Part shown: positions 35,981 through 44,013 of the stretch, in pieces
Layout of the letters: each line of letters starts with the position of its first letter
Numbering within the stretch: position 1 is the first letter of the stretch
Origin: an uncultured Oscillospiraceae bacterium
GTDB lineage: Bacteria > Bacillota > Clostridia > Oscillospirales > Oscillospiraceae
DNA: 64,000 nucleotides
Assembly: GCA_944385095.1 (NCBI GenBank)
Contig: CALWVS010000001.1
Coordinates: 62,001 to 126,000 of the forward strand
Direction: 5' to 3'
Notes under the pieces: generated by a model
The model's database searches: none
The model's input: only the letters and a program-made list of their open reading frames with translations
Told to the model about the DNA's origin: nothing
Made by a program: the position numbers and the translations under genes

Positions 35981-38674
35981 ATGAGAAACTTAAAGCGTGT
36001 TCTCAGTCTGGGTATGACCGCCGCTATGATTTCTGGCCTGATGGTCAGCGCTGGCGCTGCTGGTTACACCGATGTGACTGCAGAGGATAACGTAGAGGCT
36101 ATTGAGGTGCTGCAGACTGTTGGCATCATGGTTGGTGACAGCAACGGCAACTTCAATCCTGATCAGAATGTGACCCGTAACGAGATGGCTGTTATCATGG
36201 CCAACTTGATGGACTACCGTGTGGCCACTTATGCTGGCACTTCTCCCTTCACTGATGTGCCTTCCTGGGCTGAGCAGTATGTAGCTGCCTGCTATGCCAA
36301 CGGCATTGTGGCTGGCACCAGCGCTACCACCTTCGGTGGCAACGACACTGTGACTGCTGGTCAGGCTGCTCTGATGCTGATGAAGGCTCTGGGCTACTTC
36401 AAGTATCAGTCCGACTTCGGTTCTGACTGGCTGCTGGCTACCACTCAGGTGGGTACCCGCATCAACCTGTTCAGCGGTGTTGAGGCCGGCGTTCGCGAGG
36501 CTATGACCCGTAACGATGTGGCTCAGCTGGTGCTGAACACTCTGCGTGCAACTATGGTTGACGCTGAGAACAATGGTGTGTCTGTAGAGGGTGACGGTAT
36601 CTCCATCACCACTGGTAATACTAAGTACTACTACCGTGTTGACACCAAGGGTGGTTCTTCTTCTTCTGCTGGTGGCGGCAGTGCCAAGTACAATGCCATT
36701 GATCGCGATAAGACTGCAACCGGTATTGACAATGCTACCGGTCGCACCTTGGAGTTGGGCGAAGAGCTGTTTGAGGGTGATCTGAAGAGAAATCGTGTAT
36801 CTGACACCTATGGTCGTCCTTCCACCGAGTGGAAGTACAAGCTGGATGTGATTGGCACCTATGCTGATGGTGCTCTGGCTGTGTACAACACCAAGGTTTC
36901 CAAGGGTGAGCTGTATGACCTGATTGGTAAGAGCAACATTGACAATTTGTATGAGCCTGGCAGCAGCAAGGAGCCTGTGCTGACTGTATATACCAATGGT
37001 CAGGAAGATGCATACATTACTAACAACGATGTAACAAGAAAACTTGTGACTACAAAGGAACTGTTTGATCGCAACAGCTCCGGTGCCGCTGGTATTGGTT
37101 ACTCCAATGCTGAGGCTGGCAAGGGTGTGCAGACTGAGGTATATCTGGATGGCGATGGCAATGTGACCATTGTGTACATCAACACCTACCTGATGCGTGC
37201 CATTGATGACTACAATGCTGACAAGGGTGTCATCAATGTTGAGGTACTCACCGATCCTACTGTAATGCGTGATGGTGCAAGTGTTAATGTGGTTCAGCTG
37301 AGCGATGACGAGTTCGAGAACATCAAGAACTTCAAGGAAGGCGACTACATCCAGTACACTGTGGGCGATGATGGCAGAACTGTTGCCAGCGTTGCTGCTG
37401 CAAAGGTGGTAACTGGTAAGGTAGATTCCTACTCTGAGGGCTCCTATGTCACTCTGGATGGTACAAAGTATGAGTACTCCTCCAAGATTGAGGGTGCTAA
37501 GCAGTACAGTGATGATGAGCTGGAGAAGAGTGCTGCTACCAAGTACCGTGTAGGTGACACTGCTTCCATCGTAGTGGATGACTATGGCTATGTGCTGTAT
37601 GTAGATAGTGCTGCCATTTCTCTGGGCAACTATTTGTTTGCACTGGATACTGGTAGCTCCGGTTCCACTGATCTGAGCAAGGGTGACACTGTTGCTGCTA
37701 TCTTTACTGATGGTACTGCACAAGAGGTCGCTATCAATAAGGTGTATGACGCAGATGGAGATGAGATTGCCAAGAGCAGCATTGCTGGTCACTGGTACTC
37801 TTACAGCGTGAACAGCAGTGGCAAGTATACTCTGAGAGAGGCAAAGGATGCCAATGTAACTTCTGGCACTGGCACTAAGAAGGTAACCGGTGGTCAGGCA
37901 GACTTTACTTCTGGCGCACTGGCTAACGATGATTCCGTTCTGGTTGTATATGATCAGAAGGAGAAGGATGTCACTGCTTATGTTGGTGTTAAGAACTTCC
38001 CAACCATTAAGGATGGTGCCACTAATGTTGAGTTTGTAAAGGACACCCGTACTGGTTATGTGCTGATGGCTTACATTGCAGTTGCAGACAGCAGCAAGAT
38101 TGAGGACAATGGTGAGGAGACTCTGACCATCTTCCTGAAGAAGAACAGCACCTATATTGACACTGCTGACAATGAGGAAGTCTATGTCTGGTCTGTCATT
38201 ATGGACGGCGAGGTCAAGGAGATCGAGCTGAAGGGCAAGGTACTGAATCCTGAGGCTGGCGATATGTACTACAAGCTGAGCACTGATAAGGACGGCTTCT
38301 ATGAGGACGGCAAGGAGTTTGTGAACGGTGCAAAGAACACCTTCTATACTGGTACTATTAGTGATGAATTGACTGTGGAAGGCAGTGCATTGAAGATTGA
38401 GGGAGTCACTGACAGTTACCTCATTACCAGCGACACCAAGATTGTTGTGGTGATGAGACCTGATGGAACTGGCTCTCAGAATCTGAAGGACGGTCTGATG
38501 GTTGACTCCGCAGCTAAGTGGGAGTCTAAGACTGTGACCGGCAAGCAGCTGAACAACATGTTTGGTAGCTACCAGAACGTCTATGGTTCCTTCTACATGG
38601 TAAGATCTGCTAGCGACAGCTATGCACTGGATACCCTGTATCTGGACATCACTGGTGTTGGTGAAAAGAAGTAA
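35981..38674 (+). CDS. SLH-domain cell surface protein, candidate major S-layer protein
   Basis: This exported protein of 897 residues has a signal peptide (1-27, MRNLKRVLSLGMTAAMISGL onward). Three S-layer-homology modules follow in the first 190 residues: YTDVTAEDNVEAIEVLQ with the GDSNGNFNPDQNVTRNEMA half, then FTDVPSWAEQYVAACYANGI, then a degenerate REAMTRNDVAQLVLN. SLH modules bind pyruvylated secondary wall polymer. The rest (about 200-897) is Asp/Gly/Ser/Thr-rich and beta-type, with no Cys, and I recognise no catalytic domain. Strong codon bias, a structured leader and a strong terminator suggest very high expression, as for an S-layer subunit. Confidence 0.88.
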   Translation: MRNLKRVLSLGMTAAMISGLMVSAGAAGYTDVTAEDNVEAIEVLQTVGIMVGDSNGNFNPDQNVTRNEMAVIMANLMDYRVATYAGTSPFTDVPSWAEQYVAACYANGIVAGTSATTFGGNDTVTAGQAALMLMKALGYFKYQSDFGSDWLLATTQVGTRINLFSGVEAGVREAMTRNDVAQLVLNTLRATMVDAENNGVSVEGDGISITTGNTKYYYRVDTKGGSSSSAGGGSAKYNAIDRDKTATGIDNATGRTLELGEELFEGDLKRNRVSDTYGRPSTEWKYKLDVIGTYADGALAVYNTKVSKGELYDLIGKSNIDNLYEPGSSKEPVLTVYTNGQEDAYITNNDVTRKLVTTKELFDRNSSGAAGIGYSNAEAGKGVQTEVYLDGDGNVTIVYINTYLMRAIDDYNADKGVINVEVLTDPTVMRDGASVNVVQLSDDEFENIKNFKEGDYIQYTVGDDGRTVASVAAAKVVTGKVDSYSEGSYVTLDGTKYEYSSKIEGAKQYSDDELEKSAATKYRVGDTASIVVDDYGYVLYVDSAAISLGNYLFALDTGSSGSTDLSKGDTVAAIFTDGTAQEVAINKVYDADGDEIAKSSIAGHWYSYSVNSSGKYTLREAKDANVTSGTGTKKVTGGQADFTSGALANDDSVLVVYDQKEKDVTAYVGVKNFPTIKDGATNVEFVKDTRTGYVLMAYIAVADSSKIEDNGEETLTIFLKKNSTYIDTADNEEVYVWSVIMDGEVKEIELKGKVLNPEAGDMYYKLSTDKDGFYEDGKEFVNGAKNTFYTGTISDELTVEGSALKIEGVTDSYLITSDTKIVVVMRPDGTGSQNLKDGLMVDSAAKWESKTVTGKQLNNMFGSYQNVYGSFYMVRSASDSYALDTLYLDITGVGEKK

Positions 38675-38711
38675 TTTAGGAGAATTCTTCTCACTAAATG
38701 AACCGAATTTT

Positions 38712-38742
38712 CCCGCAGAGCGAAAGCTCTGCGGGGTTTTTA
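38712..38742 (+). terminator. Intrinsic terminator of the SLH protein gene
   Basis: A 10-bp stem CCCGCAGAGC / GCTCTGCGGG with a GAAA tetraloop, then GTTTTT. Confidence 0.95.
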
Positions 38743-38754
38743 TTTGCCATAAAA

Positions 38755-38783
38755 TTGACACTGGACAGAAAACTTGATATAAT
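38755..38783 (+). promoter_or_regulatory. Perfect consensus sigma-A promoter
   Basis: TTGACA, 17 bases, TATAAT, with TG one base before the -10. It drives the O-antigen-ligase-like gene, with the likely start about 55 bases before the ATG. Confidence 0.9.
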
Positions 38784-38844
38784 GCATCAATGCTTCCCAG
38801 TGGTTTGAAGGGGAGCAAAACCAAACAACTTGGGAGGAAGTGCC

Positions 38845-41244
38845 ATGTCCAATCCAAACCCCGTACCCTCTCACGGGAACGGAAAAAATCTGATGCCTGA
38901 CAGCATCAGTGGGAAACAGTTGGGAATCATGGCAGCATTGGGGGTTCTATGCTTCCTGTTGCTATGTCTCACCACCAGTACCCATATCAAATTTCTTGCC
39001 CTTGTAGCAACCTTGCTGGCAGGAGGAACCCTGGTTCTGCGTGTACCAGATATTCGAGAGCGGTTTACACTGCCTCTGGTGGTAGTAACCGCATGGGTTA
39101 TTATGCAGGGAATTTCTACCCTCTACGCCGTGTCAGGCAAATTTGCGATTTATGAGTTTACAAAAGTTCTCTTTTCTTTTGGTGTGTTTGTGCTGATTGT
39201 CTCTTATGAGACGGAGGACAAGGAACAAGTGGGACGCAGAACAGCCACCATTGCGGAAACAATGACAGCACTGGCAGGTCTTTTTAGTATTGATATGCTG
39301 TCTACCCATCTGCTCAGTACACCATTGCTCACTGTATTGGGATTGTTTACAGATTCCTATACTACTTTGTCTGGAGTAGAAGTGGGAACCCGTATGACTT
39401 CCCTGTTTGACAACCCCAATATTTTTGCCGGCTGTGCTGGTATTGGTGTGTTGTTGTCTTTGGGACTTGCCACCACAGCACAGAGCAGAAACGCAAGACG
39501 GTACCATGTCATCTGTCTGGCTGTCAATGCCCTGTCCTTTGTGCTGGCATTCAGTATGGGTGCCAGTGGTGTGATTGCACTGGCATTTGTGGTCTATCTG
39601 ATTTTTGAACAAAAAAGCCGTCGGGCTGATTTGATTGTACTGATGGTAGAGACATTGGTGCTGTCTGTGGCTGCCATGTTCCCCATTTATGTAACCTCAT
39701 TTGATGCGTGGGACGGTATTCAGCCCATCCCTCTGGTGTGTACCATTGTGGTGGCTGCCCTGCTGTGCGTAGCTGACCAGTTCAGCCAGAAGGTGCTGGT
39801 ACCAAAATTGCAGCAACACACCAAAGCGGTGATTGGTCTCATTGTGGCAATCTTTGTTTTGGTGGGTGTCTATGCAGCCCTTGCCCTGAACATTACAGGG
39901 AGCATCAATTTGGGTGCCGGGGAAACACTGCGCCGTTCCATCTATCCTGCGGCTGGAACCTACACCTTACAGGTGGAGAGTGACAAAGAAGTATCTGTTG
40001 TCATTGAGAGCCAGAACAGAGAAGATACTATGATGCACACCAGCTCTGTGTTGTACTCCGGTTCTGCACAGGGGGCTTCCTTTGTTGTACCAGAGGACAG
40101 TGAGGTAGTTTACTTCAACTTTACCGCTGGTGAGGCAACCCAACTGCTTTCAGCTACCTATCAGGGGGATAGTGGTCAGGGAGAAGTGAAGCTGGGCTAT
40201 AAACTGCTGCCCGGTTTTGTGGCAAACCGTCTGCAAGGTCTGTTTGCAAACCAGAACGCCATTCAACGCCTTGTGTTCTTTGAAGATGGTATGAAGCTGT
40301 TTCAGCGCAGTCCTGTCTATGGTCTGGGTATGGGAGCCTTTGAAAATGGTGTAACCAGTGTTCAGAGCTTTTTCTATGAGACAAAGTATGCCCACAACCA
40401 CTATATTCAGGTACTGGTAGAAACGGGTGTCATTGGCTTTGTGTTGTTTCTTGGAACATTGCTCTCCATGGCTGCTGTATTGCTGCTCAACCGTAGAAAG
40501 AAAGACTTGGCACACCCAATGGTACCCGCTCTGCTGGCTACACTGGTCTTTATGGCAGCCCATGCGGGAGTAGAAGTGGTATTTTCCAGTAACTTCTATT
40601 TACCACTGGCATTTCTTGTTTTTGCATTGATTTGCCTGTGCTGTGGAGAGGAATTGTCTCTGTTCAAAGAAAAAGAACTGGTGAAAACCTGTGTACAGCG
40701 TGGTGTAGCAGTGTTGATGGGTGTGTATGTTCTGCTATTGGGTGGCAATATGTGTGCCCAGTATATGTTCCAAAAGGCTGCCACCTATGATGCCATTGAA
40801 GATTGTATCATGGTAGATAAATTTGAGTGGGCAGACTATATGTTGTCCTATGTATACAGTGCATCTGCAGAGGAAAACCCAACCTACCAAATGGAGCAGA
40901 ATCTGCCCAAGTATATGGCAAAATTGGAGCAGCAAAACTCCAACACCATTCCTCTGTATCTGGCTCAGGCATACTTCAATCTGGGACAGACAGAGGACGC
41001 CATTCGTATGCTGGAAAAGTATGTGAACTACGTGCCATCTGACCCTGCTACTTGGAATGCTGCATTCAATACCCTGATGACCAATGTACAGGAAGAACAG
41101 GCATATGTGGATGGAGTACGCCGTATTTATGATATGATGAAGCAATGGGAATCTGAAAACATGGGAACCATTACACTAGATCAAACAGTGAGTGCTTTTT
41201 TGGGTTATATGTTACCTGATACAGTACAAACTCCAGTTCAGTAA
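38845..41244 (+). CDS. O-antigen ligase/polymerase-like membrane protein with TPR end
   Basis: The 799-residue protein has about ten hydrophobic segments from residue 25 to 330 and from 535 to 640. An outward loop domain of about 100 residues lies between (about 345-450, GSINLGAGETLRRSIYPAAG onward). The Wzy_C-type signature is RSPVYGLGMGAFENG ... AHNHYIQVLVETGVIGF. The final 150 residues are helical, with TPR-like spacing (PLYLAQAYFNLGQTEDAIRMLEKYV). Family members join or polymerise lipid-linked glycans outside the membrane. Here the acceptor could be the surface protein or wall polymer. GGGAGGAAG precedes the ATG. Confidence 0.82.
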   Translation: MSNPNPVPSHGNGKNLMPDSISGKQLGIMAALGVLCFLLLCLTTSTHIKFLALVATLLAGGTLVLRVPDIRERFTLPLVVVTAWVIMQGISTLYAVSGKFAIYEFTKVLFSFGVFVLIVSYETEDKEQVGRRTATIAETMTALAGLFSIDMLSTHLLSTPLLTVLGLFTDSYTTLSGVEVGTRMTSLFDNPNIFAGCAGIGVLLSLGLATTAQSRNARRYHVICLAVNALSFVLAFSMGASGVIALAFVVYLIFEQKSRRADLIVLMVETLVLSVAAMFPIYVTSFDAWDGIQPIPLVCTIVVAALLCVADQFSQKVLVPKLQQHTKAVIGLIVAIFVLVGVYAALALNITGSINLGAGETLRRSIYPAAGTYTLQVESDKEVSVVIESQNREDTMMHTSSVLYSGSAQGASFVVPEDSEVVYFNFTAGEATQLLSATYQGDSGQGEVKLGYKLLPGFVANRLQGLFANQNAIQRLVFFEDGMKLFQRSPVYGLGMGAFENGVTSVQSFFYETKYAHNHYIQVLVETGVIGFVLFLGTLLSMAAVLLLNRRKKDLAHPMVPALLATLVFMAAHAGVEVVFSSNFYLPLAFLVFALICLCCGEELSLFKEKELVKTCVQRGVAVLMGVYVLLLGGNMCAQYMFQKAATYDAIEDCIMVDKFEWADYMLSYVYSASAEENPTYQMEQNLPKYMAKLEQQNSNTIPLYLAQAYFNLGQTEDAIRMLEKYVNYVPSDPATWNAAFNTLMTNVQEEQAYVDGVRRIYDMMKQWESENMGTITLDQTVSAFLGYMLPDTVQTPVQ

Positions 41245-41248
41245 AAGC

Positions 41249-41286
41249 AAACCAGAGTGTTTTGAAAAGAAACACTCTGGTTTTTC
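41249..41286 (+). terminator. Intrinsic terminator behind the ligase-like gene
   Basis: A 14-bp stem AAACCAGAGTGTTT / AAACACTCTGGTTT followed by TTCTTT. Confidence 0.92.
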
Positions 41287-41370
41287 TTTGTAAAAGAAAG
41301 ACTTGTGAAAAAAGAGAGACTTTTTTCTGCCCCTGTAGTATGATGAAAAGAAAACGGGAGAGTGTCAGCC

Positions 41371-42159
41371 ATGTGCAAAATCTTGTCTGTCTCAGTTCAG
41401 AGAGCAAATCCGGCAGGAAATATTACCCTGTATGTGCTGGATGAAATCGCACCGGAAGAAAGACCCCAAATTACAGCCTGTCTGATGGCACAAAAGGAAC
41501 TGCAAACGGAGCAGATTGCCTATTGCTGCCCTCCCATAATGGGGGGCGAAGGGCGGATTGAAATGGCAGGTGGGGAATTTTGTGGCAATGCAGCCAGAGC
41601 CTTTGCCATGCTGCTCCAACAGAAAAGACAGTTGCCCACAAGCTTTTCTTTGGAAGTCAGTGGCTGTGACCATCTGGTAGAGGTACAGGTGGAGGGAGAC
41701 AAAGCACAGGCACAGATGCCACTGCCCAAGTGGGTGCGAACTGTAAAAGAAGTGGATGGCGTACTGGTACATCTGGGAGGGATTGCTCATCTGGTCGTCA
41801 AACGGGCACCCAGTGAGGAATTTCTCAATCAGATGGAAGGAATATTTCAAGAAATTCCATCATTGGATGCCTATGGTGTGATGTTTCTGACCGAGCCAGA
41901 GGGCACAATGGTTCCTCTTGTAAAGGTGCCAGCAGCTCACACACTGGTGTGGGAAGGGAGCTGTGGCTCTGGCACACTGGCAGCATCCATAGCCATGTCC
42001 ATTCATGAAGTGGATGGTACATTCTCCTATTCATGGAAACAGCCCTCTGGAACGGTGGAAGCCACCATTGAAAAACGAGATGGGCAAGTAATTGCAGCCC
42101 GAATTGGTGGATTGGTGGAACTGGATGAGTCCATCACAGTGGATGTGGGGATGCAGTAA
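41371..42159 (+). CDS. CntK-like amino acid racemase (DapF fold)
   Basis: The 262-residue protein has the two-Cys racemase fold: Cys71 (GGEFCGNAARAFA) and Cys198 (WEGSCGSGTLAAS). The DapF start GNDF is replaced by ANPAGNITLYVL. The text also has VSGCDHLVE, AQMPLPKWV, YGVMFL and PLVKVPAAHTLVWE. As I recall it, this order matches staphylococcal CntK, a histidine racemase for staphylopine, better than DapF, which is about 275-280 residues and opens differently. No nicotianamine-synthase-like CntL, CntM or Cnt transporter gene is nearby. ATG 41371 follows CGGGAG. The substrate is unproven. Confidence 0.8.
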   Translation: MCKILSVSVQRANPAGNITLYVLDEIAPEERPQITACLMAQKELQTEQIAYCCPPIMGGEGRIEMAGGEFCGNAARAFAMLLQQKRQLPTSFSLEVSGCDHLVEVQVEGDKAQAQMPLPKWVRTVKEVDGVLVHLGGIAHLVVKRAPSEEFLNQMEGIFQEIPSLDAYGVMFLTEPEGTMVPLVKVPAAHTLVWEGSCGSGTLAASIAMSIHEVDGTFSYSWKQPSGTVEATIEKRDGQVIAARIGGLVELDESITVDVGMQ

Positions 42160-42205
42160 CCCAATCAGGTATCTCCACATAGTATGAGGTGAGGAGATGA
42201 TGGTA

Positions 42206-42403
42206 ATGGTTCAAAACATCGTGTCCCTTCTAATCAACCTTCTGTGTATTAAGAATGTAGTAACGCTCATTCTCACATTGGTGTTTGGGCACCTCTCCAT
42301 GACAGGAAAAGTAGATACTCAGGATTTTTTGTCCATTTTTTCCATTGTAATTGCCTTTTATTTTGGCAGTCAGGTAGCAGCACCTTCCAATTCAAAATCC
42401 TAA
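42206..42403 (+). CDS. Small hydrophobic membrane protein of unknown function
   Basis: This protein of about 65 residues has two membrane segments (IVSLLINLLCIKNVVTLILTLVFG and FLSIFSIVIAFYFGSQV) joined by a short polar loop. The FYFGSQ end and size resemble small holin-like or phage-like membrane proteins, but no phage genes are present. Starts at 42197, 42200 and 42206 are in frame; 42206 has the best spacing to GAGGAG. It sits between the racemase and the c-di-AMP receptor with no clear partner. Confidence 0.6.
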   Translation: MVQNIVSLLINLLCIKNVVTLILTLVFGHLSMTGKVDTQDFLSIFSIVIAFYFGSQVAAPSNSKS

Positions 42404-42523
42404 CACAAACTTGATGGTCGCTTTTGAAGTTTCCCTTCCATTTTCCATGAAAATGTTGTATGATAGAGGCAGGAGCAAGGTGACATGCTCCCAAGGGTAT
42501 CTTGAGAAAGCGAGGGTTGACCT

Positions 42524-42880
42524 ATGGAAGCAAATGTACACAACAAGTTGATTATGGCTGTGGTGCAGGAGGATGACTATGATACTACAGTCAGCGAGTT
42601 GAATGAGAATGGTTTCTTTGTCACCATGCTCAGCTCCACTGGCGGATTCTGGAAAAAGAAAAATATCACGATTATGTTGGGTGTAGAGGAGAGTAAGCTG
42701 GATACAGCTCTGCAAATTCTTAAGCGATGTGCAGGGAAGCGGAAGCAGACCATCTATTCCAATGTGTCTATGCCCACTGGCAGCCAGTATGCTGTGGCAA
42801 TGCCATCAGTTCCTGTCAATGTGGAATTAGGCGGTGTGGCTGTGTTCGTCATGGATTTGGAACGACTGGAGAAGTTCTAA
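42524..42880 (+). CDS. Cyclic-di-AMP receptor, PII-like (DarA/PstA)
   Basis: This 118-residue cytoplasmic PII-like protein binds c-di-AMP in Firmicutes. It matches the family closely: HNKLIMAVVQEDDYD at the start, SSTGGFWKKKNITIMLGVEE in the middle and VNVELGGVAVFVMDLERLEKF at the end. The TGGF loop and the long T-loop are visible. Its targets are unknown in most species. GAGGG lies eight bases before ATG. It is followed at once by the manganese-type leader of mntP. Confidence 0.92.
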   Translation: MEANVHNKLIMAVVQEDDYDTTVSELNENGFFVTMLSSTGGFWKKKNITIMLGVEESKLDTALQILKRCAGKRKQTIYSNVSMPTGSQYAVAMPSVPVNVELGGVAVFVMDLERLEKF

Positions 42881-42888
42881 AAATCCCC

Positions 42889-42917
42889 TTGACAGCAACA
42901 GCAGGCTGTGTTACCAT
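42889..42917 (+). promoter_or_regulatory. Promoter of the mntP leader
   Basis: TTGACA, 17 bases, TACCAT, starting 8 bases after the c-di-AMP receptor gene. It feeds the riboswitch-like leader. Confidence 0.55.
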
Positions 42918-42923
42918 ACCCCC

Positions 42924-43060
42924 TACCAGTAAGGGAGTAGTCGGCACAGTGGTTTTGTGTAGCTAAGTCAATAGACTGGGGCAGTAGAGTGCCTCTGGCT
43001 TTGCTTTTTATGATGAGACTTATCTGGGTGTGTCGCCACGCCCAGATAGGTCTTTTTTTG
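42924..43060 (+). promoter_or_regulatory. Probable manganese (yybP-ykoY) riboswitch upstream of mntP
   Basis: The leader contains AAGGGAGTAG (42931-42940 region) close to the family's GGGGAGUAG element. A later CCTCTGGC stretch and a terminator-like expression platform at 43017-43059 follow. The gene downstream is an Mn2+ exporter, the classic target of this riboswitch. Mn2+ binding would relieve termination. The full fold was not modelled, so the call rests on one motif plus context. Confidence 0.6.
43017..43059 (+). terminator. Terminator/expression platform of the mntP leader
   Basis: A 16-bp stem with two G-U pairs (GACTTATCTGGGTGTG / CACGCCCAGATAGGTC) and a TCGC loop, ending in seven T. 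Confidence 0.85.
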
Positions 43061-43097
43061 TTGTCGAAGCTCCCAATATTAGGGAGGAAGATGTAGT

Positions 43098-43661
43098 ATG
43101 AGTTATGTAGAACGATTCATTTTGGCGGTTGCACTGTCTATGGATGCCTTTGCAGTGTCAGTCTGTAAAGGGTTGGCAACAGGGCAGGTGAGTATGAAAC
43201 ATGCCACCATAGCTGGGGGATGGTTTGGCGGTTTTCAGGCGTTGATGCCTCTGGTGGGTTGGGCATTGGGGGTCCAGTTCCAGAATTTGATTACCAGTTT
43301 AGACCACTGGATTGCATTTTTTCTGTTGGGATTTCTAGGTGTGAACATGATACGGGAGGCAATGAGTCAGGAGGAGGAAGAAGTAGAAGGAACTTTTTCC
43401 ATCAAAGCTATGTTTCCTCTTGCACTGGCAACCAGTATTGATGCCTTGACGGTGGGTATTACTTTTGCGTTTTTACAGGTAGATATTCTTCCAGCAGTGG
43501 TGCTCATTGGTGTAACCACATTTGTGCTATCTGCCATTGGTGTAAAAGCAGGTGGAATCATAGGGGAAAAAGGAAAATCAAAGGCAGAATGGTTGGGTGG
43601 AATTGTTTTGATTTTAATGGGAACAAAAATCCTGTTACAGCATATGGGCGTTTTGATGTAA
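43098..43661 (+). CDS. mntP: Manganese efflux pump MntP
   Basis: This six-helix membrane protein of 187 residues exports Mn2+. It has two repeats with the conserved Asp-containing motifs SMDAFAVSVCKG (near residue 15) and ATSIDALTVGITFA (near 115), plus the polar cytoplasmic loop SQEEEEVEGTF between helices 3 and 4. GGGAGGAAG precedes the ATG. The upstream riboswitch-like leader makes manganese control likely. Confidence 0.95.
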   Translation: MSYVERFILAVALSMDAFAVSVCKGLATGQVSMKHATIAGGWFGGFQALMPLVGWALGVQFQNLITSLDHWIAFFLLGFLGVNMIREAMSQEEEEVEGTFSIKAMFPLALATSIDALTVGITFAFLQVDILPAVVLIGVTTFVLSAIGVKAGGIIGEKGKSKAEWLGGIVLILMGTKILLQHMGVLM

Positions 43662-43667
43662 ATACAG

Positions 43668-43696
43668 GTATAAACAATAGACTCATCCCATAGAAT
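43668..43696 (+). promoter_or_regulatory. Candidate sigma-E (sporulation) promoter of yabP
   Basis: GTATAAA, 14 bases, CATAGAAT, a good fit to the mother-cell sigma-E -10 consensus (CATACA-T) with an acceptable -35. In Bacillus yabP is expressed under sigma-E. Confidence 0.55.
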
Positions 43697-43722
43697 AGAG
43701 CAAACAGAAAGGATGGGATGAT

Positions 43723-44013
43723 ATGGCGTATGAAAGTGGAGGGTTTTCCACAACTACAAATCACCATATATTATTGGAGGACAGACAGAGTTTGACTGTA
43801 TCTGGTGTGGAGGAGGTAGAGAGCTTTGATGAAGCCACCATTGTGATGGTGACAGTAAAGGGTACATTGGTAGTGCGTGGAGAGGGATTACATATCGAAA
43901 AACTGTCTTTGGATGGGGGAGACTTAAAAGTAGAAGGCAGTGTGGATTCCCTCTCCTATGAGGACACAGGTCGGGAGCGAGGCGGACTGCTTGCCCGTCT
44001 GTTGGGCGGATGA
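43723..44013 (+). CDS. yabP: Sporulation protein YabP
   Basis: This 96-residue protein of the YabP/YqfC family is mostly beta-strand, with NHHILLEDRQSLTVSGVEEVESFDEATIVMVTVKG typical of the family, and it ends LARLLGG. Bacillus YabP is needed for normal spore formation, is made in the mother cell and is thought to help localise or stabilise YabQ. GGATGGGAT precedes the start. It overlaps yabQ by 4 bases. Confidence 0.92.
   Translation: MAYESGGFSTTTNHHILLEDRQSLTVSGVEEVESFDEATIVMVTVKGTLVVRGEGLHIEKLSLDGGDLKVEGSVDSLSYEDTGRERGGLLARLLGG

Noticed and set aside
35990..38857. A 955-codon open frame antisense to the SLH protein gene
   Set aside because: It mirrors the biased codons of the SLH gene, has repetitive hydrophobic content with no family match, and lacks a ribosome site. 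It also spans the terminator and the start of the next gene.
41371..42159. Diaminopimelate epimerase (dapF)
   Set aside because: Both Cys motifs fit, but the N-terminal GNDF signature is absent and several other segments agree better with CntK-type racemases.
42197..42403. Phage holin as evidence of a prophage
   Set aside because: The small membrane protein is holin-like only in size and helices. No lysin, integrase or structural phage gene is nearby.
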